A stretch of DNA of 64,000 nt from Siphonodentalium dalli (Eukaryota > Mollusca > Scaphopoda > Gadilida > Siphonodentaliidae). Position 1 is the first letter of the stretch. Each line of letters opens with the position of its first letter. The position numbers and the translations under genes were made by a program. Positions 35,171 to 46,299 of the stretch are shown piece by piece. Below the pieces are notes generated by a model, which was given only the letters and a program-made list of their open reading frames with translations, was not told the DNA's origin and searched no databases. The stretch is taken from assembly GCA_032622095.1 (NCBI GenBank), contig CP136065.1:242773530-242837529 (forward strand), written 5' to 3'.

Positions 35171-35348
35171 CGCCCCACAGGAAATGGTTCCGGAGCAGTG
35201 TTCCGAGTAATGCAGTGAACAAACCCTAACGATTTGTGCACGGTGACAACGGCAAAATAAAAGTCTCGATTCGTGTCATGAAAATGACTAAATGATACTT
35301 TTTATACAGTTTTTTTTGCCAATTCCTTGCTAGATTGAATTACAATGT

Positions 35349-35490
35349 AGATAAACGTACCCTGTTGAGTTGTACATTCTGGGATTCGAGCATGAAAACA
35401 GTTTGTGAACTCGCCGGCAAGCCGGCTCGTTCACAAACTGTTTTCATGCTCGAATCCCAGAATGTACAACTCAACAGGGTACGTTTATCT
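35349..35490. repeat. Perfect hairpin, 62-bp arms, 18-base loop
   Basis: 35349-35410 and 35429-35490 are exact reverse complements; the loop is TCGCCGGCAAGCCGGCTC, itself with two GCCGGC words. Such long perfect palindromes are normally lost quickly, so it is recent or an assembly artefact. It lies just before the LINE RT resumes, mirroring the hairpin at 29618. Confidence 0.9.
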
Positions 35491-35529
35491 CCTAAATGTA
35501 TTATAAATTTGGAATTAATTGATCCGCAC

Positions 35530-35941
35530 ATGACTGAATTCCCATATGGCCTGATGGAAATGCTTCAGAATTTCATACCACTCCGAAAAATCAAGATATC
35601 TCAAAAAGCTCAGCTCGGATTTTAGGTGACTTTTGCCATGTTGTTCATAAACAGCTTTCCCAGATTTTTTGCATTAGTGAAACCTAATGTGGCTGGACTA
35701 ATAGTAAACTAGTGACCTGCTCAATATTTTGTGATATTTCTAAAGCTTTTGAGAGAGTTTGGCATACATAAACTGAATAAAACAGTACGGAATCGATGGT
35801 AACCTTTTAATGTGGCTCTGGTATTATATTTCGAACCGAGTGTGGTTGTCTCCGGTGTAACATCCGAATATATGTATCTTAGAGCAGGAGTGCCCCAGGG
35901 CTAAATTTTTGGAACCTTTTTTATTTCTAATCTATATTAAC
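35530..35941 (+). pseudogene. CR1-like LINE, part 5: RT palm
   Basis: From about 35530 the LINE resumes with QNFIPLRKIKISQKAQLGF. After shifts come QLSQIF, FCDISKAFERVWHT (the catalytic first-aspartate motif), KQYGIDGNLLMW and AGVPQG. It ends FLFLIYIN at 35941 (in one frame), where the LTR-like insertion starts. The YADD box lies beyond, at 45170. Several frameshifts and stops. Confidence 0.8.
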
Positions 35942-36242
35942 TGTAGCGATTGCCGGTCATCGTTATATTCTATTTTCGTTGTACTAAATTTTTCTATCAT
36001 AACAGTCCGTAATTTATCTCAAAGTCATTATTTATCAGTTACGCATAAATACCTAATTATAAGGCGTAATTCCTATACGTAATCTACTAGTTCGTATTAT
36101 TTCGCGTTTTATATTATTACGCAACTTCATTCGTAGCACATTGTTTGTAAACAAATCTGTGTGTACCGCGGGAAATCCCACGTGCACGTGCGAGTTACCA
36201 TTGGTGCAGCGATCCTAACGATTGGTGACGCCACCACCCCGG

Positions 36243-36251
36243 CTATAAATA
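36243..36251 (+). promoter_or_regulatory. TATA box of the putative LTR
   Basis: CTATAAATA preceded by a GC-rich stretch (CCACCACCCCGG) about 300 bp into the LTR-like insertion, as expected for a U3 promoter. No transcript evidence. Confidence 0.4.
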
Positions 36252-37721
36252 CGAGCCAACCGTTGGAGCCGTTGCCCCGTTGTCACTCCCTTGCACGTGC
36301 TTACGTCATACTCCAACTGCCATAACGTAAACACTAGTCAGCTGTTTTATAGATTTTATAGTAATTCGTAGTATTTTGGTCGGCGGACCTTTGATACTGT
36401 ATCTAGTATTCTTGGGTGTTTCCTTTCGGGAAACTGGTTCATTAAGGTGATTATCTATTCCGATTACGCTTTCCGTACTTTGATGGAATATTTAGCGTAT
36501 TTTTATGCAGTTTTAACCTAATTTAGGGACTTTTTGGACTAAGTCTATTTAGTGAAATGTTTACCTGTTTAGTTATCTGTGAGGAATTAGGGGTATTGCA
36601 GCTATTCCGGACCATCCATCAAGGAGCCTAACCGTACCTAGCCATACTACTGAGAGGAAATGCAGCTACAACCCACAGAATGTTGATGTTGACCAAATCG
36701 AAGGCTCAGATTGAAGTTTTACCACCGTGGCATGTGAAGTGACTGGTCAGCCTGATGTATTTAATATTTGCACTGAGTTTGCTGTTAGTGCTATAGCCCA
36801 TGGTGATGTTGTGGTCGGAATTAGTCCCTTGCTAATTGTAGCGTTATGTTATACGAATCCGGAAGCTGCGTGATGATTACTATTTCATTTTGGTCGATTG
36901 CAGTGCCGATGTCAGGTATTATGCTCATCCCAGATGTATCCCTCCAGTCAGTCCATTATCAGGTGCCAACAGGTCGTCCGGTGCTATCCAGGGTCAACCG
37001 GTCATGTAAGGTTACCATGCTCCTGTTATACTCCTCACAGGTAGCTCAATCTAGTCGATTAGTTATACGGGACAACATTGAATCCTGGACCTTCTGTAAT
37101 TTGTCCAGGTTATTTGGAGACATTCAAGTTTGTCGATTATCTGTCAATCACATGTCGCTTAAGTTAATGTATTAAGCTCAGTTCATGCTAATAAGTTAGC
37201 GCATACAATACAGTATGGCTGCTAAGTAACTCAGGTCATGTAGTTTGTTATAGCGTGTTTTTATTGAATACGTTGGTTCGTATCGATTAGGTGTTAACCA
37301 GTCATAGCTATCTATACCTATATTCCACGCATATTCCGGTTAGTCAACTCATAGCGGATATAAGACCTGAGTTAATAACACCTATTGCTTTTCCGCAAGT
37401 TGTACACTTAAGGATCCAAGTAGTCATAGTTTGTTTGTTATACATGTATATTCTTGTTGACTAATTGTGAATAAATCCATCTTGTGCTCTATATCGGTCT
37501 CGGCTCTAGTTAAGCTGGTCAACTCGGTGTGAATTGGGTGTTGTGTTTATTACACAGTCTAAGAGTCATAACCTTCTACTTAGCAGACATATTGGACATA
37601 TTAGATACACATTGACTTTTCCAGTCCTGAGTAGTATAGTCGTGTCATGCCAACCCCATAGTTAACGCAATAGTCGATATCTGTTCCCATAGCAGAGAAC
37701 CATCATTGGTCTGATTATAGA

Positions 37722-38040
37722 GGCTGTGCCGCCCTATCCACTGTGTCAGGCCATTCAGTATTACAGTGTTGACGATCCGGCCGCTGTGCCGCCATATCCA
37801 CTGTATCAGAAGTCTCAGATGTCAGGCCATTCAGGAAATACAGTGTTGACGATCCGGCCGCTGTGCCGCCCTATCCACTGTGTCAGCTAGGTCATCCAGT
37901 AGAACAGTGTTGACGATTCGGCCGCTGTGCCGCCCTATCCACTGGTATCAGATATCTCAGTTAACACGCTATCCAATCATGCAGTGTCGACGATCCGGTC
38001 GATGTGCCAGCCTATCCACTGATGTATCAGATGTTCATAT
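37722..38040 (+). repeat. 62-75-bp minisatellite, five units
   Basis: Five imperfect units starting GCTGTGCCGCCCTATCCACTG with AGTGTTGACGATCCGGCC, at about 37725, 37787, 37862, 37926 and 38000. Spacing is irregular (62-75 bp) and the last unit is the most diverged. An overlapping open frame (37880-38119) is repeat-derived. Confidence 0.8.
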
Positions 38041-38285
38041 ACTACATCACTTATCCACGGTCACTCAGGTAATGCCGCCATGTGAGAGAACCCATGGCAC
38101 CTATATGGTCCTTCGGTAATGTCAAAGGCCATATTATGCTGACACGCAATTACCAATTACCAATAACATCTGGATTGATTAAGTCAAGTATTGTTAATAA
38201 CCATCTATATTTACGCAAATTGAACAAACCTACGGAAACGAACGTAAATAAATATTTGAGTTAACTCAGCTCAGAAAGATGAAAG

Positions 38286-38973
38286 ATGGCGCACGGCAAA
38301 CCAAATAGTGATGTGTCGAAAAAGGAAGTTCGTCGTCGTCGGCGGCGTATGTGCGAGTATCAGAGAGAACGTAGAAAAAACATAAAAACTACTCAATCAG
38401 TTATATTGGCTGTGTACCATATTCCAAATGATGGAGGGGATCATCCAGTTATTCCGAATAGTTCATCTGATAAAAAAGCTGCGGGTAGCAGGAAGGTTAG
38501 GAGGTATCGGCCAGATTTGTATAGGGAGCTATTTAAGCGGAGAAAGACGTCTAAAAGTAAAATACAAAAAACTCTTTGTGCGTGCAAAAAAATCAAAAGC
38601 GGAAACGGCCGGGGAGTGCTCTCCGGGTACTAAAACCAAACATATGCTGAAAGATGGCTCAGATAATGTCAGACGGACATGATTGTTCCACAATACTCTG
38701 ATAGCGGAAATGAAGTCCGTACCTCGAAAAAGAACGCCCCTATGTCAGTCAATACGAGGTTCTATGTTGAAAAAGTATCGACTGATAAGTTTGGCCAACA
38801 GGAAATTTAGGATGCCCATGCAGCCACGACATCCCCGGCAGGTAAAGGGACAGCATTTTTCAAACGATAGACCTGCCAATCTTATAACTGTTGTGCGTGA
38901 TTTATACGAAAGAGATTACAATGCACGATATACAGCAGGCAAACGCGAGACTATGACAGTCAGTGGTATATAA
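38286..38973 (+). pseudogene. ORF1-like region of the Tx1-like LINE
   Basis: ATG at 38286 opens 115 codons, very basic near the N terminus (EVRRRRRRMCEYQRERRKN). Further open stretches in other frames follow (38428-38682; 38683-38973 with RPANLITVVRDLYERDYNA). Together they look like one ORF1 broken by frameshifts; the basic character fits an RNA-binding ORF1 protein. No zinc knuckle is visible. The copy at 45513 has the same frameshifts, so they predate the duplication, or the three frames are genuinely separate. Confidence 0.5.
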
Positions 38974-39272
38974 AAAAAGCTTCAATATATTGTCTACAGG
39001 ACACTCATTTCACCAAAGCCATGGAAAAATACATTGAAGCAGAATGGGGATTCAAAACAGTAATGGCCTCTTACTCGTCTCAATCCCGTGGGGTGGCATT
39101 CCTCTTTAATAATAACTTCGAATATGAAATACATGACACGACACGGGATTCAGAAGGGAACTACATTATATTAGATATATCGATCGAAAACATTAGATTC
39201 AGTCTCGTGACAATCTATGGCCCGAATGACGATAATCCAACTTTTTATAAAAATATCAACAAACTGCTTTTA

Positions 39273-42200
39273 GGGTGGATACACACATGCATGTAATGTA
39301 TGTATGTAAAATCCATCTATTTTACATGGTCACACCAATCATTGATAGCATTAATCGCCTGCGCGCGATCGTTCCATATTAACAGGCGAGACCAGTGAGT
39401 AGTTATAAGCCAAAATCAAACTAACTGTTATCAAGAGATTTCAGGCCAGTCATAAACATGTCTTTTTTCATAGGTGCCGAAATGAATCAATCCTGTCCTG
39501 TCCTGTCTGATATCTGTTGCTGTTTTCACGAGTTTTCATTTCGAAAAGTGGATTTGAGTCCGTCGATTTTATACTTGATTTGTTTCTCGTCATTTCTTGG
39601 AAACAGGGTCATCCAAAATAAAAATAAAATGTGCAGACTTTTGAAGCTCTTTTATGACGATTGTGATACATGAGGGTTTAATGTCACACACACTGACTCC
39701 CAATTTGATCTCGTCCAGCAAAACCCGAACGGCTCTCTGGCTCCACATTTTGGAAGTGCTATATAGTAATACACATGGCAATCAACTAACTCATACATGG
39801 TGAATTCCATGTTAAGTGATTTAGCCTAATCGGACAATGCCGAGTCGTAAGGATAAGGATATTTGTTTCTCGACTATGCATGGCCTGAGCTCAAATTTTA
39901 ACAATCCGATATGGTGCTCTCATGCCTTGAATAACAGGCATTGGAAAACTAAGACAGACAATACCAGTTTGTTGAGATTGCTCGGATAATTTGAGGGCGA
40001 GCTCATGTGATAACATTCAATTGGGATTTCCATGCATATATACATTAGAGCGCCAAAAAAATTAATGCAGGTACAGCGTTGAAAGAAAAAAGAGTCACCC
40101 CCCCCCCCCCCATTTTAAACCCAGAATTTACAGAACAGTATATGTTTCTCAGGCCAAAGGATGAACAAGTTCCTAACTGTCGCAATTTTAGCCCGTACAG
40201 ACTTGAATGATCACATTCTGGACTATAATCCATGATTGGGGATGGGGCTGGTTCTCGAAAGTTTCGCAACACCACCTTCTGTACCTTCAAATTTAAAGCT
40301 GTAATAATCTGTTCATAATTATATGAATAGCATAAATTGCTGCATATGAGATTAATCACTCGTAGCAAACATGCACGACATATATGACAATCAACTACAA
40401 TATTTACTAATCAGGAGTGGCTTCGTGGCTTCAGGGGGGGGGGGTAGGACTCATGTGCTGAATGCCCCCCCCCCACCCCCGGTCGAGGAAATATGTAGTG
40501 GTCAGTCCGGTAGCTTCCGGGATAATATAGCCCCCATGTTGGGGAGCATAGTCCCTGCATTGGGGAAATCCTGGGGCCATCACTGGTATACAATAAAGAG
40601 AAGACAGACAATGATTTAAACAGAACGTCCAACATTTGGGTTATCGCGCGAACAATTATTTTAAGCGGCCTGACGACTTCGTCCAGTCAATGGCTCTCTG
40701 CACGCTCAGAGCTTGACTCACTGTGGTCAAACATAGCCGCAATGATTGGGTTGTCAGCGGACACATATTGCATGGTCTGTATGATCCATGTAAAACGCAA
40801 AATCTATATCTATATTTGCGAATGTCTGTCTGTCTGTCTGTCTGTCTGTGTTCTATAGAAATTCACAGGGGACCATCTAAATGATGCCAAAGGGGTCTAC
40901 TAGGAGTAGCTTTTTACGAGAAAGATAATGGTCGGGGTTAGAATTTTCTAAAGTGACGCCCTTGTTGTCAGGGGCAGAAAAGGGGGAGGGGCAGAAGAAA
41001 AAAATTGTCGCCGATTGCCACCAAACTTATATATAATCATTCCCATAATATGAGGAATCTAATGGCGTGGTTTAAATATGTCAAAAGTGGCGTCGTTTGA
41101 GTCAGGGGTGTCCGGAAGGGGGGGGGCAGAATTTTGTTTCTGTCGCCGATTGCCACGAAACTTACATATAATCATCCCCATGATAAGAAGAATCCAACGG
41201 TGTGGTTTAAATGTGTCAAAAGTGGCGTCGTTTGAGTCAGGGATGAACGGAAGGGGAGAGGGGCACCAAAATTGATAAAACTAATTTTAGCGCCGATTTC
41301 CAACAAATTGATATATATTCTTCTTCATGATACAAGGAATCTAATTGTGCGATTTAACAACGCCAAATTGTTGTTTTTGGATGAGAGATATTGGGAGGGG
41401 GTGGGCACTAAATTTGATAATAAGTCGCCGATTGCCACCACACCACACCACACCACACCACACCACACCACACCATACAAAATCATCCCCATGGTATGAG
41501 GAGTCTAATGGTGTGGCTTTTATCTGTCAAATGTGGCCTCATTCGAATAAGGGTTGCATTGAAAGGGACAGGGGCACCAAAATTGATGCACAATTTTTTT
41601 AGCGCCAATTTCCACCAAATTTATACACGTTCTTATCCATGATACGAGGAATCTAATCGTGATTTAAAGACGCCATAGTGGTGCTGTTTGGGTGAGAGAT
41701 GGAGAGGGGAGGGATTGGCACCAAATTTGATAAAACAAATTGTTTAGTCGCCGATTATCACCAAACTTATAAACAATCATCTCCATGATATCAGGAGTGA
41801 AACGTGTGGTTTAAGGATGTCACAAGTGGGGCCATTCGAGTCAGTGGTGTATAGAGATGAGAGGGACACAAAAAATTATATTTATATGTTTAGTGCCGAT
41901 TTCCACCAGATTGATACATATTCTTCTCCGTGATACGAGGAATCTTATCGTGTGGTTTAGATACACCAAATTTGTGCCCTATGGGTGAGAGATAGGGGGA
42001 CCTTAAATTTGATACGAATTTGTATACTCGCCAATTTTCAGCAATTTCATATATATGCATCTCTAATCTCTAATGAGTCTTAGTGTGTGCATCTTGAGTC
42101 CGAAATAGGGACGGGAGGGTCACCAAAACTGATAGAAAATATTTTAGTACCAATTACCATCAAATTCAGACACGTTCTTATCAAATGATACAAGAAATAA

Positions 42201-42824
42201 AATCGTGCTGTCTGTCTGTCTTTTTGTCTGTCTGTGTGCGTTTTATATATAACATCACGCGGTACAATCGAGATGGCACCAGGGCGTTCTAAGAGGGGTA
42301 ACTTTTTACAAGGAAGATAATGGTGCGGGTTAAAATTTTCTAAGATGACGCTGTTGGTGGGAGGGGAAATTTAAAACATCTGTATCTTCATGGATATATG
42401 ATAGCCAGGTGTCCTCGAGATCTTAGTCCAAACCACTAGATTGATTGATTGATCTCAATATGTAAAACCCAATTATCATCTTTTATCGAACTAATGTGTT
42501 TATGATGTTCATGTATCATATTATAACGTCTAATGTATACCCAGTTGTAAATAAATAAATACTTCATTATTGGTTGAACGGATTAATCGCGATAAACAGA
42601 ATGACAATTGACAAGGTGAGCCACTACTTATATTCCATGACTGTAATAATCATGTTTTGTGATGCTATTTGAATATACAATTTATGAGAAAACGTATAAC
42701 ACTTTAAGCAAGAGCATTCTCTATTCCCAACAAGTATCCACAGCATACATTAACCTGGGCAACGCCGGGTAACCCTGCTAGTACACGATATTTACAGAGA
42801 TTACATGCATGTGTGTAGCCACCC
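39273..42824. mobile_element. 3.55-kb Harbinger-like TIR element in the Tx1-like LINE, TSD TTA
   Basis: The left end is GGGTGGATACACACATGCAT and the right end is the inverse with one mismatch (ATGCATGTGTGTAGCCACCC). TTA flanks both ends (39270-39272, 42825-42827). Removing the element plus one TTA joins the LINE frame NKLLL to DIGNT. A 3-bp TWA duplication and GGG termini fit PIF/Harbinger. No transposase or Myb-like frame is seen, so it is non-autonomous. More than half of it is a nested Helitron-like segment. Confidence 0.8.
40803..42781 (+). mobile_element. Helitron-like insertion, about 2 kb
   Basis: Starts TCTATATCTATAT, followed by a (TGTC)n tract (40834-40851). Ends with a short GC hairpin (CCTGG GCAACG CCGGG) and CTAG at 42778-42781. 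The bases outside are A (40802) and T (42782), as expected for Helitrons (5' TC, 3' CTRR after a hairpin, A/T target, no TSD). The body is made of five or more diverged units of about 200-230 bp, each with TCGCCGATTGCCACCAAACTT and an AGTGGCGTCGTTTGAGTCAG or G-rich block. No Rep/helicase frame: non-autonomous. Confidence 0.6.
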
Positions 42825-45148
42825 TTAGACATCGGTAATACTTAAATAATCATATGTGGTGACTGGAACATCTCGCAAGATCAAGAACTTGATACCTTCA
42901 ATTACAACAACATTAATAATCCAAACGCAAAAGACGCACTGAAAAATCTTGCCGCCAGCCTCGAACTCGTGGATCCATGGAGATTGAAAAATAAAAATGA
43001 AAGACGATATACTTGGCGAAGAAAATCCCCAATTAAAATGGCAAGGTTGGACTTTTTTATGATCTCTTCAGATCTTTTAAGTTTACTCGAAACTGACCCA
43101 GACATTTTACCTGCTTATAGATCTGACCACTCCATGATTAATCTCACACTCAAAATTAATAACTCGGAAAGGGGACCCGGATTTTGGAAATTTAATAACT
43201 CCCTACTGTACGAAACAGAATATGCATCGACTGTAAACACAATCATACATGAGAATAAAGTTAGATATGGCATCACACAGCCAGATGGCACCCCCTGTCG
43301 AAAACCCCCCACGATCACTAAACAACTATTCCTTGACGCAATGCTACTAGACATTCGTGGTGCGACAATTCAGTTCTCATCCAAACGCAAACGAGAATCG
43401 AAGCTCAGAGAAAATAAGCTCATTTGTGATCGAAAAGAAATTGAATTGAAAATTGATCAGTCTGACAACAGTCTCGAAGAAAAAAGTTCCCTTTTACGAA
43501 AACTTGACGAATTAGATTCAAAAATTCAAAATATGAGAAAAGATAATATTCGCGGAGCCATGATCCGGTCACGTGCTCAATGGGTCGAACAAGGCGAGAA
43601 ACCTACTAAATACTTTCTTAATTTAGATAAAAGGAATTATGTATCTAAGACAATAACATCCCTTAACGATAACTCAGGCAACACCTTATCGTCCCAGACA
43701 GAAATCATCAATGAGGCGCGTAGCTTTTACAAAACTCTTTACTCACACCGACCGGTCCATAAGCAACAAATCAACGAAATCATCCGTAACGAAATGTCCC
43801 CAGGCTATCCCCCGAACAATCTGAAAGCTTAGAAGGCACCCTAATTCTTAATGAACTAACTTCTGCGTTGAAACGAACAAAGAACGGCAAAAGTCCTGGT
43901 CCAGATGGCTATACAGTAGAATTCTTCAAATTCTTTTGGGTAGATGTAGGTCCCATTCTCTTGGAATCCCTAAATGAATCAATTACAACCGGGGAGCTGT
44001 CCATTACACAAAAACAGGACTTGATCACTCTTATTCCAAAGAAAGACAAAGACAGGCAACTCCTAAAAAACTGGCGCCCAATCTCACTGTTGAATGTGAC
44101 ATAAACTAGCATCAGCTTGCATAGCAGATAGACTGAAAAACGTTTTACCGGTAATAATAGACCCCGATCAAACAGGCTTCCTCTCAAATAGATTTATTGG
44201 AGACAACACCAGACTCATATACGACATTCTTCAAAAAACAGAGCAAGAATCAAAACCAGGAATGCTGCTATTAATAGATTTTGAAAAGGCCTTCGACTCT
44301 GTATCATGGTCATTCATACATGAGTGCCTAGATTTTTTTAATTTTGGTGAATCAATCAAGTCTTGGATATCCATTTTCTACAATAATATATCCTCTTCAA
44401 TTCTCATAAACGGGCATATTTCCCAAAGTTTCAATCTATTCAGAGGCTGTCGGCAGGGTGATCCTATTTCACCTTATATTTTTTTAATTTGTGCATAAAT
44501 TCTAGGTATCCTAATGAGACAAACAATTAAATGCAACAATCAAAAATGTCCCGACTGTGTGGTAGCTCGTCAATAAGTGACTTCCCCTATATCGCAATCC
44601 ACAACCGCACTCAGCACATTCCTACTCGACTTTCAAGGAACATCCCACTGACAAGAAAGAGACAAACCATCGAGTTACCAATAAGCGATTTATCTAGACG
44701 TATACCCTCCATGTATATAATCCAGTTAAATGCAACCATTGTGTGATACATAATTATATAGCCGTGCATTGTACAAGAAATCTTGACCGCCTATCTTAAC
44801 ATCTTTTCATCTTTAAGGGGGTGGCAGTAAGTCTAGCCTGACTATGCCACCCCCTCGAGTATACAATATAATATTTGTCAAATGTATTATGCACTAATAT
44901 GTGTATATTGAAATAAAATATCCTATCCTATCCTATCAATTTAACGTTATTATCAGACAGACCTCAGCTTAGCAAGTGGGATGTGTATAGCAAGTGTAAT
45001 GAGTTGACCAGTTATTCCCAATGTAGTAAATTCTTTATCCACTCTACCAATAGTTGAAGCATTTCAATATACTTTGGGGTTCTATCATTTAGGGTTTCGC
45101 TCGGCCCAGTGGTACATGCTTTAGATACCCCCTGTCACACTACATAAC

Positions 45149-45507
45149 GATCTGTCAGATACTATTCATTCTTTCACGTCTATGTACTCAGACGACACCT
45201 GTTTTACATATGCTTAACAAACCATAGAACGCACTCAAACTTATCTACGGATTTAAATCGTATCAAACGCTGGGCAAAACATTTAATCCCGAAAAACAAA
45301 AGCAATGTTGTTTTCTTATAAACCGAACAGAGCAGAAGCAATTTTATCTGAAAGTCCCATGACATTGAAATTCAACGACGCTGACATCGAAATTGTTAGA
45401 TCACATCAACATTTGGGCATCGTCATTCAGTCTAATATGAACTGGGACATTTAAATCGCAAATATGTGCAAGAAAGTTACATCTCGACTGGCTCAGCTCA
45501 GAAAGAT
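45149..45507 (+). pseudogene. CR1-like LINE, part 6: RT YADD box and thumb
   Basis: Resumes in frame with DLSDTIHSFTSMYSDDTCFTYA (written with the YxDD box as YSDD), then after shifts KTKAMLFSYKPN, HQHLGIVIQSNMNW and KKVTSRLAQLRKMK, the thumb. It ends at 45507 where the second Tx1-like copy starts. This is the last recognised piece of the nested host LINE. Confidence 0.8.
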
Positions 45508-46202
45508 GAAAGATGGCGCACGGCAAACCAAATAGTGATGTGTCGAAAAGGGAAGTTCGTCGTCGTCGGCGGCGTATGTGCGAGTATCAGAGAGAACGTA
45601 GAAAAAACATAAAAACTACTCAATCAGTTATATTGGCTGTGGACCATATTCCAAATGATGGAGGGGATCATCCAGTTAATCCGAATAGTTCATCTGATAA
45701 AAAAGCTGCGGGTAGCAGGAAGGTTAGGAGGTATCGGCCAGATGTGTATAGGGAGCTATTTAAGCGGAGAAAGACGTCTAAAAGTAAAATACAAAAAACT
45801 CTTGGTGCGTGCAAAAAAATCAAAAGCGGAAACGGCCGGGGAGTGCTCTCCGGGTACTAAAATCAAACATATGCTGAAAGATGGCTCAGATAATGTCAGA
45901 CGGACATGATTGTTCCACAATACTCTGATAGCGGAAATGAAGTCCGTACCTCGAAAAAGAACGCCCCTATGTCAGTCAATAGGAGGTTCTATATTGAAAA
46001 AGTATCGACTGATAAGTTTGGCCAACAGGAAATTTAGGATGCCCATGCAACCACGACATCCCCGGCAGGCAAAGGGACAGCATTTTTCAAAAGATAGACC
46101 TGCCAATCTTATAACTGTTGTGCGTGATTTATACGAAAGAGATTACAATGCACGATATACAGCAGGCAAACGCGAGACTATGACAGTCAGTGGTATATAA
46201 AA
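45492..46202 (+). repeat. Second copy of the Tx1-like 5' region (711 bp)
   Basis: Matches 38265-38975 over its full length with about 11 substitutions by eye and no indel. The same 115-codon basic frame is present (45513-45860). The match includes about 20 bp upstream (CTCAGCTCAGAAAGATGAAA), which here encodes AQLRKMK of the CR1-like LINE and so is host flank, not Tx1 sequence. It ends exactly before the endonuclease codons. Confidence 0.85.
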
Positions 46203-46299
46203 CAGAAGCGTCTCTTAAACTACACCATGAAAGATATGTTTGAAGTGTTTTGCATTGAAACAAAGGGGGCTGTGAAAATTCTGGGTTGTCAAACCTTCA

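Larger units (their letters stand above)
29691..35348. other. 5.7-kb unresolved insertion zone, no gene seen
   Basis: This separates RT block 1 (ending about 29627) from the later RT blocks (from about 35530). No frame here resembles a known protein; 30859-31188 (minus, 109 codons) and 33669-34058 (plus, 129 codons) are unidentified, the latter entering a dispersed repeat. It holds two clusters of the GAACTTGGCCTG repeat and a 117-bp tandem duplication, annotated separately. Whether it is one insertion or several is not visible. Confidence 0.4.
38976..44498 (+). pseudogene. ORF2 (endonuclease-RT) of the Tx1-like LINE
   Basis: Left part: YCLQDTHFTKAMEKYIEAEWG, SRGVAFLFNN, LVTIYGPNDDNP (L1-type endonuclease). 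After the insertion at 39273-42824: IICGDWN, RYTWRRKSP, RLDFFMISSDL, YRSDHSMI, completing the endonuclease with its GD.N and SDH sites. RT: GKSPGPDGYTVEFF, NWRPISLLN, LLIDFEKAFDSVSW, GCRQGDPISPYIF. A stop lies at the codon after IGNT (42840s), with frameshifts near 43800 and 44100 and a deletion after 44498. Inactive. Confidence 0.8.
38265..44938 (+). mobile_element. Tx1/L1-like LINE, internally deleted and split by a transposon
   Basis: Visible parts in order are: a basic ORF1-like region (38286-38973), endonuclease (about 38976-39272, then 42828-43140), RT (43200-44498), and a 3' UTR ending in a (TATCC)n tail at 44938. About 3.1 kb remains after subtracting the Harbinger-like insert. The RT stops after the RQGDPISPYIF block, and the YxDD box, thumb and C terminus are missing, so there is an internal deletion near 44500. 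No clear TSD was found. The first 711 bp recur at 45492-46202. Confidence 0.7.
35942..45144. mobile_element. LTR-like insertion (TG...CA), TSD TAAC, with nested elements
   Basis: It starts TGTAGCGATTG and ends CACACTACA, so the termini TGTAG/CTACA are inverted. TAAC flanks both ends (35938-35941 and 45145-45148). Removing it joins LIYIN to DLSDT of the LINE in frame. Subtracting the nested Tx1-like LINE (about 38.27-44.94 kb) leaves roughly 2.5 kb, with a TATA box at 36243 and an AATAAA near 37471. I see no gag or pol and no second copy of the left end, so it is best read as a solo LTR. That call is an inference from the termini and TSD. Confidence 0.6.

Noticed and set aside
37880-38119. 79-codon frame
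   Set aside because: It overlaps the 62-75-bp minisatellite and has no protein-like features.
43115-43354. 79-codon minus-strand frame and similar antisense frames in 43-44 kb
   Set aside because: They are shadows of the Tx1-like ORF2 on the plus strand.
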